This document shows positions 13,143-23,357 of a DNA stretch of 64,000 nucleotides, piece after piece. The DNA lies in contig NC_073694.1 of NCBI RefSeq assembly GCF_029784165.1, positions 161,276,995-161,340,994 of the forward strand, read 5' to 3'. The number at the start of each line of letters is the position of its first letter. The first letter of the stretch is position 1. The translations under genes were made by a program, and so were the position numbers. The notes beneath the pieces are model-generated. The model was not told the DNA's origin. It made no database searches and saw only the letters and a list, made by a program, of their open reading frames with translations. Origin of the DNA: Wyeomyia smithii. Lineage: Eukaryota; Arthropoda; Insecta; Diptera; Culicidae.

Positions 13143-14504
13143 CGAAGGATACAATCGCTGCAAGGAGAGGCCATTGGGCAGTCAACTGCTTCAAAAATGA
13201 TCTAACTGTTGGGAGGAATGCTGTAAGAAAAATTTTAATTGGATCGGGTACATTGAAATTTTCAAAAATCCAGTCCACAATGTCAGAAAATTTCACTAAT
13301 CCAGAGTTTGTTTCATCAACTGGGAGTGTAAAAGGAGCAACTGGGGTTTTAGATGTTCCTGGCAGTGCTGGGAACTCCTTCTGGGACTTTAAATTTGCCA
13401 GCCCAGGAGGAGTTTGCTTCGGTTTTTCCGCAGCACTGTTTGGTTTGTTTGTAACTTTCATTTCACTTGGAGAAATCTTAGGACCTTTTCTGGGAAGTTT
13501 AGGAGAGGAAATATTTTTCCTCTTTCTAGACTCCCCAGGATTGGCGTAAGATGCTCCCGCTGGTGAATCGTCAGAATCGGTTTCATCAGAGGACAACAGA
13601 TCGAAGGGGTTCGAAGTAACGGGAGAAGTGGTAACGGTCTTCTTCAGCATGTCAGCGTAGGAACGCTTTGAACGCTCTTTGAGAGACCGTTTTATTTTAT
13701 CCCTGCGCTGCATGTACACCGCACATGTCGAGAGCTCATGCAGATTTTCTCCGCAGTGAATACACTTTTCAGCGTTAACACTGCAAGAATCTTCCGCATG
13801 AGACTCCCCACACTTGCCACAACGTGCCTTATTGCAGCAGTAGGCGGCTGTATGGCCTAACTGCTTGCAATTCAGGCAGTTCATGACGCGGGGCACGTAG
13901 AGCCTCACAGGGAGACGAACCCGGTGGATCGAGACGTGGCTTGGTAGTGCAGACCCGGCGAACGTAACTCGAAACGAGTCTGACGGAGTGTATACTGTTT
14001 TGCCACCGATGATCGATGCTGACCGCAATTGCTTGCAGTCGAGCACCTTTACTTCGGGACACGTTTTGTTCTTAAAGCACCCTTTGGCACTTTGCAGTAT
14101 ACACTCGACGGACAGACTCGAATCGGTTATGACACCGTCGATCTCCACGTCTCATGCGGGTATGTAAACGCGATACTCGCGTGTGAAGAGCTCAGAGCAA
14201 GCTATATCGTTGGCCTCTTTCAGGTTACCGACCACGACACGGAGCTTGTTAGGCCGGACCTGGAAATTTCGGTCACGCCCTTGTACTCCTTCGTCAGGTC
14301 TTTAGAAATCTGCAAGAGGTTCAACTTTTTCGATTTCGGTCCTGCCTTTGGCCGAAAATAAACAGTATAGCTGCCCTGGGCTCCGTCTGGGTAAAGCCTG
14401 GGGCGAGGGGGGACTGAAGAATGAACAGGGGAGGGGGTAACAGAAGGGTCAGGGTCAGAGGGGTTCGGGGATGGTGGCGCGGGAGGCGAGGGATCTACAT
14501 CCAT
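13135..14504 (-). pseudogene. I-clade ORF1: zinc-knuckle RNA-binding (Gag-like) protein, two lesions
   Basis: ORF1 proteins coat the element RNA in the transposition complex. From the ATG at 14504 there is a Pro/Ser-rich start (MDVDPSPPAPPSP), a conserved central domain (SYTVYFRPK, LLQISKDLTKEYK), then VEIDGVITDSSL, a cysteine-rich block with three zinc knuckles (CLNCKQLGHTAAYC, CGKCGESHAEDSC, CIHCGENLHELSTC) and a charged tail. Two lesions split it: one base is missing near 14252-14255, and an in-frame TGA lies at 14152-14154, where a CGA-to-TGA CpG transition is the simplest explanation. Restoring the frame conceptually joins both halves without gaps. About 456 codons fits I-clade ORF1. Confidence 0.85.
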
Positions 14505-14916
14505 CGCGCTAAGTCTAGCGCACTAGCGCTGACAAGAACACGTACCTTTTTATTTCTCCCTTCCAGTAAGGTTGGTTGTCCGATCGTTCGAAGTAGCAGC
14601 CGTTACAGCCAGCAGCACCAATACAGCAGCACCAAACAGCCACCAGCAGCGAGCCAGGTGTGAGATCACTCCACACAGCGATACAACTCGCTGACACTGA
14701 TGGCTTCTTCTTTTTCCTCGTTTGTGTCTCGTCCACTGCTGTAGCACAATCCAGCCAGCAGCCAAATCGGCTTACGCACCAGCTGGCAGTCACGATGCGA
14801 AACAGTTGCACAAAGGCACGACCTTGAACCCGGATTTATTTCACTTGACCAGGCAAACAATGCCAACACTTGTTCACACGTCTTTTGTTTTATACTCTAT
14901 CGGACCGATCACCAAA

Positions 14917-14951
14917 CACGTCCAGTACTGATGCGTGTTCGGCACAGAATG
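14917..14951 (-). promoter_or_regulatory. internal promoter of I-clade element: initiator plus downstream element at +28
   Basis: The element begins CATTC; taking the A at 14950 as +1, GGACGTG occupies 14923-14917, exactly +28 to +34. Insect non-LTR elements (I, jockey, F, Doc) are known to use internal RNA polymerase II promoters with an RGWCGTG motif at this distance. The coincidence of this spacing with the end set independently by the target duplication makes it convincing. Confidence 0.8.
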
Positions 14952-14963
14952 AAGGAATACATT
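14952..14963. repeat. right target-site duplication of I-clade element
   Basis: AAGGAATACATT, identical to 9068-9079; the next base inward (14951) is the first base of the element. Confidence 0.9.
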
Positions 14964-15373
14964 GACAGAGATCAAAATCAGAATATGTATCATATACACA
15001 AAAATCGTAATGTCTCGGTAAACTTCGGCTTCGGGCGAACGATCAGTTTCGAGGCGCTCAAAAAACCGTTCTTTACTTTCGCGAGCCGGTGCGTATCAAC
15101 GGCTCGTGCATCCCTAAAAATCGTCAGCAACCGAAACAGCCAATAGCGAGCCTTGTTGCCGTGGAAGTTATTGACGCTGGTGCCAGTAACGCAGAACCGA
15201 ATGCATGTGAACGAAGCTAGAGTCATAATTAAATGCAAAATGTTTTGGACTAATCTCATGTTTTTGTTTATTGTTAATGATTGAATGATGTTTTCAAATG
15301 ACCTGATTCATGAAAGTGGATCGATCAGGCAATAATTTCTGCAATGGAGTCAGTACCCAGTTATCAGTATTGA

Positions 15374-15386
15374 TTGCTCGTTGCAC
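15374..15386. repeat. left target-site duplication of Juan-like element
   Basis: TTGCTCGTTGCAC, repeated exactly at 19815-19827 immediately after the A-rich tail. Confidence 0.9.
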
Positions 15387-15387
15387 A

Positions 15388-15421
15388 CAGTGCGTCTTGA
15401 ACTGTCCTACAGATCAGACGT
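15388..15421 (+). promoter_or_regulatory. internal promoter of Juan-like element: initiator plus downstream element at +28
   Basis: The start reads CAGT. With the A at 15389 as +1, AGACGT lies at 15416-15421, which is +28 to +33, the same position and motif class (RGWCGT) as in the I-clade copy 0.5 kb away. Confidence 0.75.
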
Positions 15422-15546
15422 TTTTTCGGTTGCTTGTGGACTGGTCTTTGACTGCCTATAGCTTCAAAGTTTGTGTTTTGTCAGTGTGTCTTTTAAAGAC
15501 TACCTGAAAGTTATTTCCCATCAGTCTTTCTCAAGACTACCTACTT

Positions 15547-16911
15547 TTGAATTTAACATTTGTTTTAACTTTTATCGTATCACCTGAAACGGCTGGACGG
15601 AAAAAGAAACCTCGCATCGCTGCGGGGAGGAAAAGAGAGGCATCTCTTTCTGACACTTCGAGTGTCTGTAGTGACAATCCTTTTGATATTTTGCCTGAGC
15701 AAGAAGCTGGTGAAATGGAAGTTATTAATAATGAAACTATACAAGATATAAAATATTTAAAAAAGGAGAAAGTTCCACCTATTGTGGTAACTATTTCTCC
15801 TGAATTTAATATATTCAAAAAGGAACTTTCAAGGTTTGTTTCTGACGTTAAAGTTACCTATCAAATTGGCCGTAGAGGTGAATGCCGCTTATTAGTCGAC
15901 TCAGTAAAGGGTCGTGATCGTCTTGTTCAGTATTTAACTGACAAGATGTACAAATTTTTTACATATGACACCAAGAACGCCAAGCCGTTCAAGGTTGTCT
16001 TGAAAGGTCTCACCAACGATCAAACCGTTGATGAGATCAAACTTACTTTAACAGAATTACTTGGCATAGCCCCTACCCAAGTAATTCTAATGAAACAAAA
16101 ATTACGAGGCGAAAACAGTCAGAGAACTGGAATTTCCCTTGTTTATTATTCAATTCATTTTAACCGCAGAGAGGTTAACAACTTAAAATTTTTTGAAAAA
16201 GCACATGCTTTGTATAATGTGCGCGTAAAGTGGGAAATTTATAGGAAGTATGGCGGAGGTGAAAAGCATATCACCCAATGCCGTACTTGCCAACGTTATG
16301 GCCATGGTTCCAAATTCTGTAACATGGACCAAAAATGTCTTAATTGTGGAGACTCTTCTCACAAAAAGGACACATGTCCTGTGAAAGAGAGTAAAAATTT
16401 TCGCTGTGCGAATTGTAACGGCAACCATATGTCAAATTTTTATCAATGCCCAGTCCGTTTAGCAATTGTTAAGGCAAGGCAAGGTAAACAAAATTCAATT
16501 TCTCAATTAAAACCAACTTCAAAACAAAATTCTCCAAGCGTACCAGTGACGCATAGTTTACCTACTCCTTTGTATACCCGTTTAACTTATGCACAGGTTA
16601 CAGGTAGTTCGAACATTGTACCGTCTAGTGTTGGTAGTTCGAAAATGACCGTTAATATGGGTAAGCAAAACACGATAGAAAATAATTGTACACCTATCAC
16701 TCCAGCTAATATTGCTGCCGAAAATATTTTTTCTAATGTCAACTGCCTGGGGCCTATTACGGCAGGTAAACTTTCTTTTTTGCAACAGGCAATGTTCGAT
16801 CTTATGAACGCCATGTTGCAGGCAAAATCAATGTTTGAAGCTATTCAAATAGGCACAAATTTTACTATTAAAATTGTTTCTAATTTAAAATTTAGCAATG
16901 ATTTTAAATAA
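15547..16911 (+). CDS. Juan-like ORF1: zinc-knuckle RNA-binding protein
   Basis: This is the nucleic-acid-binding ORF1 protein of a Jockey-clade element and is open from 15547 to the TAA at 16909-16911. It starts with a basic segment (GRKKKPRIAAGRKR), followed by SDNPFDILPEQE, a folded central region that looks like the PRE/C2HC-associated domain (KPFKVVLKGL, VDEIKLTLTELLGI), and three zinc knuckles (CRTCQRYGHGSKFC, CLNCGDSSHKKDTC, CANCNGNHMSNFYQC). The C-terminal third is Ser/Thr/Asn-rich. The open frame begins with TTG; the first ATG is at 15715, which would drop the basic segment, so the original start codon has probably been lost. It overlaps ORF2 by 14 nt. Confidence 0.85.
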   Translation: MNLTFVLTFIVSPETAGRKKKPRIAAGRKREASLSDTSSVCSDNPFDILPEQEAGEMEVINNETIQDIKYLKKEKVPPIVVTISPEFNIFKKELSRFVSDVKVTYQIGRRGECRLLVDSVKGRDRLVQYLTDKMYKFFTYDTKNAKPFKVVLKGLTNDQTVDEIKLTLTELLGIAPTQVILMKQKLRGENSQRTGISLVYYSIHFNRREVNNLKFFEKAHALYNVRVKWEIYRKYGGGEKHITQCRTCQRYGHGSKFCNMDQKCLNCGDSSHKKDTCPVKESKNFRCANCNGNHMSNFYQCPVRLAIVKARQGKQNSISQLKPTSKQNSPSVPVTHSLPTPLYTRLTYAQVTGSSNIVPSSVGSSKMTVNMGKQNTIENNCTPITPANIAAENIFSNVNCLGPITAGKLSFLQQAMFDLMNAMLQAKSMFEAIQIGTNFTIKIVSNLKFSNDFK

Positions 16912-19549
16912 AACAATTAAAATATTAAATTGGAATGCTCGCTCATTGAAGGCCAATGAGAATGAGCTTTTTAACTTTTTAACAGTAAATAATGTGCATA
17001 TTGCAATTATTACTGAAACATTTTTGAAACCTAACATAAAATTAAAATATGATCCCAATTACGTGGTTCATAGATATGATAGGATTCAGGGTTCCGGCGG
17101 TGGAGTTGCAATTGTTATTCATCGCCGAATCAAACATCGTGCTCTTCCCCATCTTGAGACGAAAGTTATTGAAACTTTGGGAATTGAAGTTCAAACTGAA
17201 CTTGGGATTTTATTTATTGCCGCAGCATATTTACCATTTCAATGCACACGCGAGCTCAAAAATTATTTTAAAGGTGATTTACAAAAACTCACCAGAAATC
17301 GTTCGAAATTTTTCATAATCGGCGATTTTAACGCTAAACATCGTTCATGGAATAATTCTCAAAGTAATTCCAATGGCAAAATTTTATTCAATGATTGTTC
17401 TTCAGGATACTATTCTATTTTGTCTCCGAATAGTCCTACATGCTTTTCTTCTGTAAAAAACCCTTCAACAATTGATTTGGTGCTAACAGATCAAAGTCAT
17501 GTATGTAGTGATTTGATCACACATGCTGACTTTGATTCTGACCATCTTCCAATAACTTTTTCTTTATCACATGAATCAGTTTTAAACCCTATGAGCTCTG
17601 TTTTTAATTATAACAAGGCTAATTGGGAAAGATACAAAACTCATATTGAGAGAAATTTCAATAATGAGCTTGATTTGCAAAACGAAGTGAATATTAATTC
17701 CGCTTTGGAAGCATTAAAATGTGCAATTGTTGATGCCAGGTATTATTCTGTTCCAAAGGCTCAAGTGAAATTTGATTCATCAATAATTGACGAAAATCTT
17801 CAACTTCTAATTCGTTTGAAAAATGTCCGCAGACGTCAATATCAACGTTCTCGTGACCCTGTTTTTAAAACTATTTATAAAGATATACAGAAAGAGATTA
17901 AACATAGATTTACTCTTCTGAGAAATCAAAATTTTAAGACTGAATTTGAAAAATTTAAACCATATTCAAAACCATTTTGGAAGCTGTCGAAGATTCTTAA
18001 GAAACCTTCAAAGCCTATTCCAGTTTTAAAAGATGGTGAACGTTTTCTTGTATCCAATGAACAAAAGGCTCAAAGACTTGCTCACCAGTTTGAGAGTGTT
18101 CATAACTCAAATTTGAATTTTGTGAGTCCAATTGAAAATGAAGTCACACGTCAATTTGATTTAATTTCATCCCAGAATTTTTTACCTGCAGAAATAATTG
18201 AAACTAACTTGAATGAAATTAAATCAATTATTAAAATTTTCAACAATATGAAAGCACCTGGTGACGATGGAATCTTTAATATACTAATCAAACATCTCCC
18301 TGAGAGCACAATGGGAAATTTAGTGAAAAATTTTCAATTGCTGCTTCAAAATTGCATATTTTCCCAAATTATGGAAAAATGCAAAAATTAATAAGAACCC
18401 AGCTGAAGTTTCAAGTTATCGACCAATCAGTTTGCTTTCTTCAATAAGTAAACTGTTTGAGAGAATTATTCTTAACAGAATGATGTCACACATCAACGAA
18501 AATTCAATTTTTGCAAATGAACAGTTTGGATTTCGCCATGGGCATTCCACAACTCATCAATTGCTCAGAGTTACTAATATGATACGAGCTAACAAATCTG
18601 AAGGTTATTCCACTGGAGCTACTCTTTTAGACATAGAAAAAGCATTCGACAGTGTTTGGCATAAAGGTTTGATTGCGAAATTGCAAACTTTTAATTTTCC
18701 AATTTTCCTAATCAAACTTTTAAAAAATTATCTTACAGATCGAACTCTGCAGGTTGTCTATCAGAATTCAAATTCTGATAGATTTTCTGTCAGAGCAGGT
18801 GTACCTCAAGGTTCAGTCTTGGGTCCAGTCCTGTACAACATATTCACTTCAGATCTTCCTGATTTGCCTCCAGGATGCACAAAGTCATCGTTCTGCGATG
18901 ACACAAGCATTTCCGTAAAAGGAAAAAGTCTTCGTGTCATATGCAGTCGATTGCAGAAAAGTTTAGATATTTTTTCTTCCTACTTGCAAAAGTGGAAAAT
19001 CTCTCCCAATGCTTCTAAAACTCAAATGATGATTTTTCCGCATAAGCCTAGGGCTTCTTTCCTCAAGCCAAACAATAATCACGTTGTCAAGATGAATGGG
19101 GTTATTTTAAGTTGGGCCGACAAGGTTAAGTACTTGGGACTAATTTATGATAAAAAACTTATTTTCAAAGAGCACATTGAGAGTATACAAGCCAAGTTCA
19201 TCAAATATATATATATATATAGATGTTTATATCCTCTCATTAACAGGAATTCTAAACTTTGTTTAAAGAACAAACTTTTGATTTACAAACAAATTTTTAG
19301 ACCAGCAATGCTTTATGCTGTACCGATCTGGTCAAGTTGCTGTTCAACAAGGAAGAAAACGCTCCAAAGGAACGGAATAAAATTCTGAAAATGATTTTGA
19401 AGCTTCCTCCTTGGTTTGGTACACTCGAATTACATAGACTTACTGGTGATGAACCATTAGAAGCTATGTCAAATAAAATTATTAACAATTTTCGACAAAA
19501 ATCGTTGCAATCCTCAATTGCTACGATAAGCTCTCTTTATAGCCAATAA
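16898..19549 (+). pseudogene. Juan-like ORF2: APE endonuclease and reverse transcriptase, frameshifted
   Basis: ORF2 begins at the ATG at 16898, inside the last codons of ORF1. The endonuclease is intact (KILNWNARSL, ITETFL, IGDFNAKHRSW, DSDHLPI), followed by the linker and the start of the reverse transcriptase (MKAPGDDGIFNILIKHLP). Near 18355-18400 the frame breaks and several conserved residues between the WKNAKI and NPAEVSSYRPIS motifs are missing, a small deletion. The main RT block follows (GFRHGHSTTHQL, LLDIEKAFDSVWH, AGVPQGSVLGP, FCDDTSISV). An (AT)n expansion at 19204-19222 adds a few residues, and another single-base shift near 19365 moves the C-terminus (KILKMILKLPPWF to SLYSQ) into a third frame. 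No RNase H is present, as expected for Jockey. Confidence 0.9.
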
Positions 19550-19814
19550 GTTAGCAATTAGGTTAGTTGTAAGTTTACTTCCCCTTTTCTGACAAGTAGG
19601 TTTAAATCCCTACGAATGATAAGTCCTAATTGCGAAAGCAAACAAATCCTAACAATTAAAATTACAAATTTCTAACAGTGTTGAGAAGTCACCATTTGTG
19701 ATTGGACACACATACTCATCTTTTACTAATATTTATCATAAATACTTAAGCTACTAACAAATCCCCTCTTTAAAAAAAAATAAAAAAAAAATAAAATAAA
19801 AAAAAATAAAAAGT

Positions 19815-19827
19815 TTGCTCGTTGCAC
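19815..19827. repeat. right target-site duplication of Juan-like element
   Basis: TTGCTCGTTGCAC, identical to 15374-15386, directly after the A-rich tail. Confidence 0.9.
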
Positions 19828-20034
19828 TGTTTTAACGATGCCAACCTTCTGAACATTGGCTGATGCTTTATAAGTTTAGTGGTTTGGGGCTGCGCAATAC
19901 ATTCAAAATACGCTAGAGCATCAAATGCGTTATACCCAACGCGCATGCGTTGTACTGGTTCCAATTTTAATCAGTAAATGCGCTAATTTCGCTCATAAAT
20001 GATCTGGTTACGCACACTCCAACTTTTGCGTGTA

Positions 20035-21199
20035 CTTTATTTTGTCATTAAGTTTCTTTGGTTATCTGCTACATACCACCCATATTACACGATTTTTTTT
20101 GATATGTAGATTCGAAAATATTCTCATTGACCAACTTACCCCTTAACCAACTAGCCCCGCTCTACCCTACTTACTGAAATATTTCAAAAGTGACATTGTG
20201 TAGCACGTGTTTAGAATATTGCCGACACAAACCTTACACCGATAGTATGCTGGTGTGATGTCACGTTCATGTGTAACATAATTTTAGCATCAAGATAACA
20301 CAAATATATTGTCATGATGAAGCTGAGCTGTTGTTTTCAGGAAGATAATTCAGAACATATTCAAACATTTTTTGCTTCAACTTGATGTCACTCTATACAC
20401 AAGATGGAAAATCTCCCCATGGAGAATCGAATAATATAACAACATACTTATAATTCTATACAAAAAAAGCACAGCATGAAAACGAAATCTAATCTCCATG
20501 AAAACTAGATTTCCCTCATTTCCTCTACTCGGGATGACTGCTGGAGACTTCCTGTCGTGTCTGGAGGCAATATCACCGATAAAACGTTGTCGAACCCAGT
20601 TGGTGGAATAAATATCGGAAACGTGTAGTAAATTGAAGAAAACTGATCCCTGAAGGTTTGTGCTTGAAGCACCATTGGAACCATTGAAAGCAGTACGGCT
20701 GGCTGCTCATTTGTATGGTTTCTGGAGCTAATAAAATACTGTCGTCTCTAGTTCTGCCTCAGAAAAAAAAAATCAAACACGAGCTTCTGCTCTACACTGC
20801 GAATCCGAGGAGCAAATCATCCGAATCAATATCCACATGGTATCGGCTAGTATATTGATGTATACTAGTAGTCTTACAATTCCCCCCTGGATTCTATGGC
20901 GACCGAGCGAATCTACCGCCGGTGAGCTTGATAAGAACTTTAGTAGTGCTTCCGACTGGGCTGGCAAATTGTGCAATTCAATGTAGTTTCGCAGACAGCA
21001 TTGGATTTGTAGCAAATCCGTACAAATACTGGAAATTATTCGAACAGATGCTTTTTTTCGTTCATTCTAAAGTCTGCAGGCAACGAATCGTCGAGCACCA
21101 TAAATCAATTTACTCATTGATCACGATGTAAGACGGGAATCCACCATGCTAATGCAAGAAAAACACCAACAGCCGACCCACCACCGCCACCCCCAATTG
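20035..21199. other. non-coding stretch
   Basis: No open frame above 80 codons and no recognisable repeat structure. The sequence is ordinary AT-rich DNA with a slightly CA-rich end at 21160-21195. Confidence 0.5.
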
Positions 21200-21964
21200 C
21201 ACACCAAATTTTCATTGCTGGAAACCAGCAAAATTTTGCTGATTTTTGGTGTGCTGTGTTTCCAGCAATCTGTTTAGCAAAATGAAATGTGCTGATTATT
21301 CAGAAATGCTCAATTGCATAAAAGTGACAGATCGTTTGCTGCATGTTCAGTAAAACAAAATACAACTTGCTGGTTGTCAGCTATGACAAATTGCTGTACA
21401 TTCAGCAAAGCATAAATCAATTTACTGGTTAACCAGTTAGTTCAAGGGAACCATGGTTCCCTCAGGCACCAGCTTCCATCCGCCCATCGGATCATAGCCA
21501 AATTACTGTTGAACTAGAGATGTATGATTATCATTTCAACCTTTAAGTTCATCTAGCCCAATAGTGACTTAGCTATGGTCCCATATCCGCTATCAGGAGC
21601 TTAGCGATGATCCCGTACCAGCTGCACAGCGATTTGGCGCGTTTTACTAATGACAGCTTGACGTAAAATATTTTGACATATCAATTCTTTCGCTGGATTC
21701 CAGCAAACATTCATTTACTGTTTTCTGTTCAGCAAATAGATTTGCTGTATTTTCGCGAATCACTGAATCGATTACTGGTTTTCAGTAAATTTATCGATGA
21801 AATACTGGTTTACAGCAAAAATAAAATTACTGAACGAAATTCAGTAAATTGTAGAACTGAATTACAGTAAACTTTTGAAAAAAATGCTGTGATTCAGTAA
21901 ACATGTGATTTGCTGATACACTTTCAGCAATGTACTTTGCTGAACCATAAACCATTTTGGTGTG
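21200..21964. mobile_element. foldback-type element with iterated TTTRCTG...CAGYAAA palindromes
   Basis: CACACCAAA at 21200 and its complement ending at 21964 form the ends. Both arms (about 21215-21440 and 21690-21955) are filled with short imperfect palindromes of the form TTTRCTG, 3-12 bases, CAGYAAA; I count roughly a dozen or more. The centre (21440-21690) lacks them and contains a second weak inverted pair (cttagctatggtcccat near 21568 and gcttagcgatgatcccgt near 21599). No coding frame is present. It looks like a non-autonomous DNA element whose arms carry many binding sites. No clear target duplication was found. Confidence 0.6.
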
Positions 21965-23357
21965 TGGGCGTCGTTTTGGTTTTGCTTACATTATCGTATC
22001 GCTCATGCGAATCTAACCATTCGTTCCCACGCCTCGAATCTAACCATTCGTTCGCTACGCTTCGAGACTTCCATTACCCGAGACAGTTTTCCATTAATTA
22101 TGGCAGTAAACAGCTCATTTGTGAATGAAGCAAATTCATTCATCACTATTTTAACCACTGGATTATTTTTTATGTTAATTGTATGAGTATTTTGAGTGTT
22201 TAGACAAAACATTTTCTGCTTTCCCTCAGTAGACCACAAACTACTCGAAAATAATCACGTTAATGTAATCCACCTTGCCTGTCATTGTGAGGATATTTTC
22301 AAACACAAAAGCATGGGAAATCCATTCGTTGCAATGATTTGTGCCTACCCGCAATTTAGACAAGATAATCTTTTCGATTTATTGTTAGGGCGCCATTTCT
22401 ACTCGTTGCCACCGAGGCATTCGTTTGCGGTTCAGCTTGTGTTTCTCGTTTATGCTTTACGAATCACCACTAGAGTCGGAGTTTTCGCTTTAATTTTTCT
22501 TTTGGTTTTTTTTTCTGCTTTATAAAATGGAGTTTAAATGAGGTTGAGTGGATTGAAGAAAAGGGAATCAACAATTGTGTGGCACTGGTGCAAACTTGGT
22601 GTTGCGACAACCCCCTGGCTGTCTTCGAATGATAGTGCGCCCGGCACTTTCCTCGGCGCAAGTGACAGATCAAGCCAGTAACACCAACCGTTGAAATAAA
22701 ATTGATCACACCCGCACTTTTCGATTACCCAACCACGCGCAGAAGTTAGTTTAATTATTAGTTAGATAAAATTGATAAGTTATGGTTCTAAAAATTAATA
22801 AATGCAATTGAATAGAACATTAGCATATATAAAAAGGTTAATTGTACCCAAGGAGTATTTGGCCACCAATAAATTGTCACTCGTAAGCCAAATATAATAA
22901 ATATAATATAATTGTAACTTAAACTAAAATAAATTATAATTTAGATTCATCGTTTTCATAAAAACCGATCAGGATAATTGCTGTTAAAAACACACCGTAA
23001 TTACACTGAAATGTAAGTACTTAATTAGTTAGCCTTGTAAGCTCGAAATGAATTTGAATAAATTGCAGCTTTGAAGCTGTAAGCAACAGCTAGCAGAATT
23101 TTGGTGTCCAATCAATTATCGCAACACTTGGAAGGACCAGTTTAAGCCTTCACTAATACACGTCTGTTTTCCCATACCAAAATTATCCAAATATGGCAAC
23201 CTCTATACTGAAAATGTTCGAACTCTACTCAAGCCAGCACGCACAGAATTCTTGCCCAGGAAAAAGGTAACCAAAACCATTATTTATAGAACAATTTGAG
23301 CGTGTGGTCTACTGACTCTGAACTAAAAATACCCAGCTCCACCTTGTACTTTTTGTA
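21965..23357. other. non-coding stretch
   Basis: A 17-bp direct pair (cgaatctaaccattcgtt at about 22008 and 22036) is the only repeat noticed. The 109-codon frame at 22196-22525 shows no domain signal and ends in a hydrophobic run that is probably chance in T-rich DNA. Confidence 0.45.

Larger units (their letters stand above)
9080..14951 (-). mobile_element. full-length I-clade non-LTR retrotransposon
   Basis: On the minus strand the order is 5' UTR (about 450 bp), ORF1, ORF2, 3' UTR (about 360 bp) and a poly(A) tail (poly-T at 9080-9092 on the plus strand). A perfect 12-bp target duplication (9068-9079 and 14952-14963) fixes both ends, so the 5872-bp copy is not 5'-truncated, which is uncommon for this class. 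ORF2 carries an RNase H domain after the reverse transcriptase and ORF1 has three zinc knuckles, the layout of the I clade. GC content is clearly above that of the surroundings. Lesions are few: two single-base frameshifts and one stop, so the insertion seems fairly recent. Loa-type elements also have RNase H, so the clade call is probable rather than proven. Confidence 0.9.
15387..19814 (+). mobile_element. full-length Juan-like (Jockey-clade) non-LTR retrotransposon
   Basis: A perfect 13-bp target duplication brackets 4428 bp containing a 5' UTR, ORF1 with zinc knuckles, ORF2 with endonuclease and reverse transcriptase but no RNase H, a 3' UTR (19550-19768) and a tail of repeated TAAAAAA blocks. 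Both proteins read like the Juan elements of Aedes and Culex, including the unusual FCDD catalytic box and the C-terminus FRQKSLQSSIATI. ORF1 is open but ORF2 has small deletions and frameshifts. The copy is full length at the 5' end. Confidence 0.9.
8960..20032. mobile_element. TA-flanked inverted-repeat element split by two retrotransposons
   Basis: CACGCAAAAGTT at 8960-8971 and its exact complement at 20021-20032 are each flanked on the outside by TA (8958-8959 and 20033-20034). If the I-clade element, the Juan-like element and one copy of each target duplication are taken out, about 750 bp remain (8960-9079, 14964-15386, 19828-20032), a normal MITE size. The inside holds several short GCGTGATACGCAT- and CGCGCATGCG-type palindromes but no coding frame. 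The 12-bp repeat is short, so chance cannot be excluded; the matching TA borders and sensible residual length support it. Confidence 0.5.
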
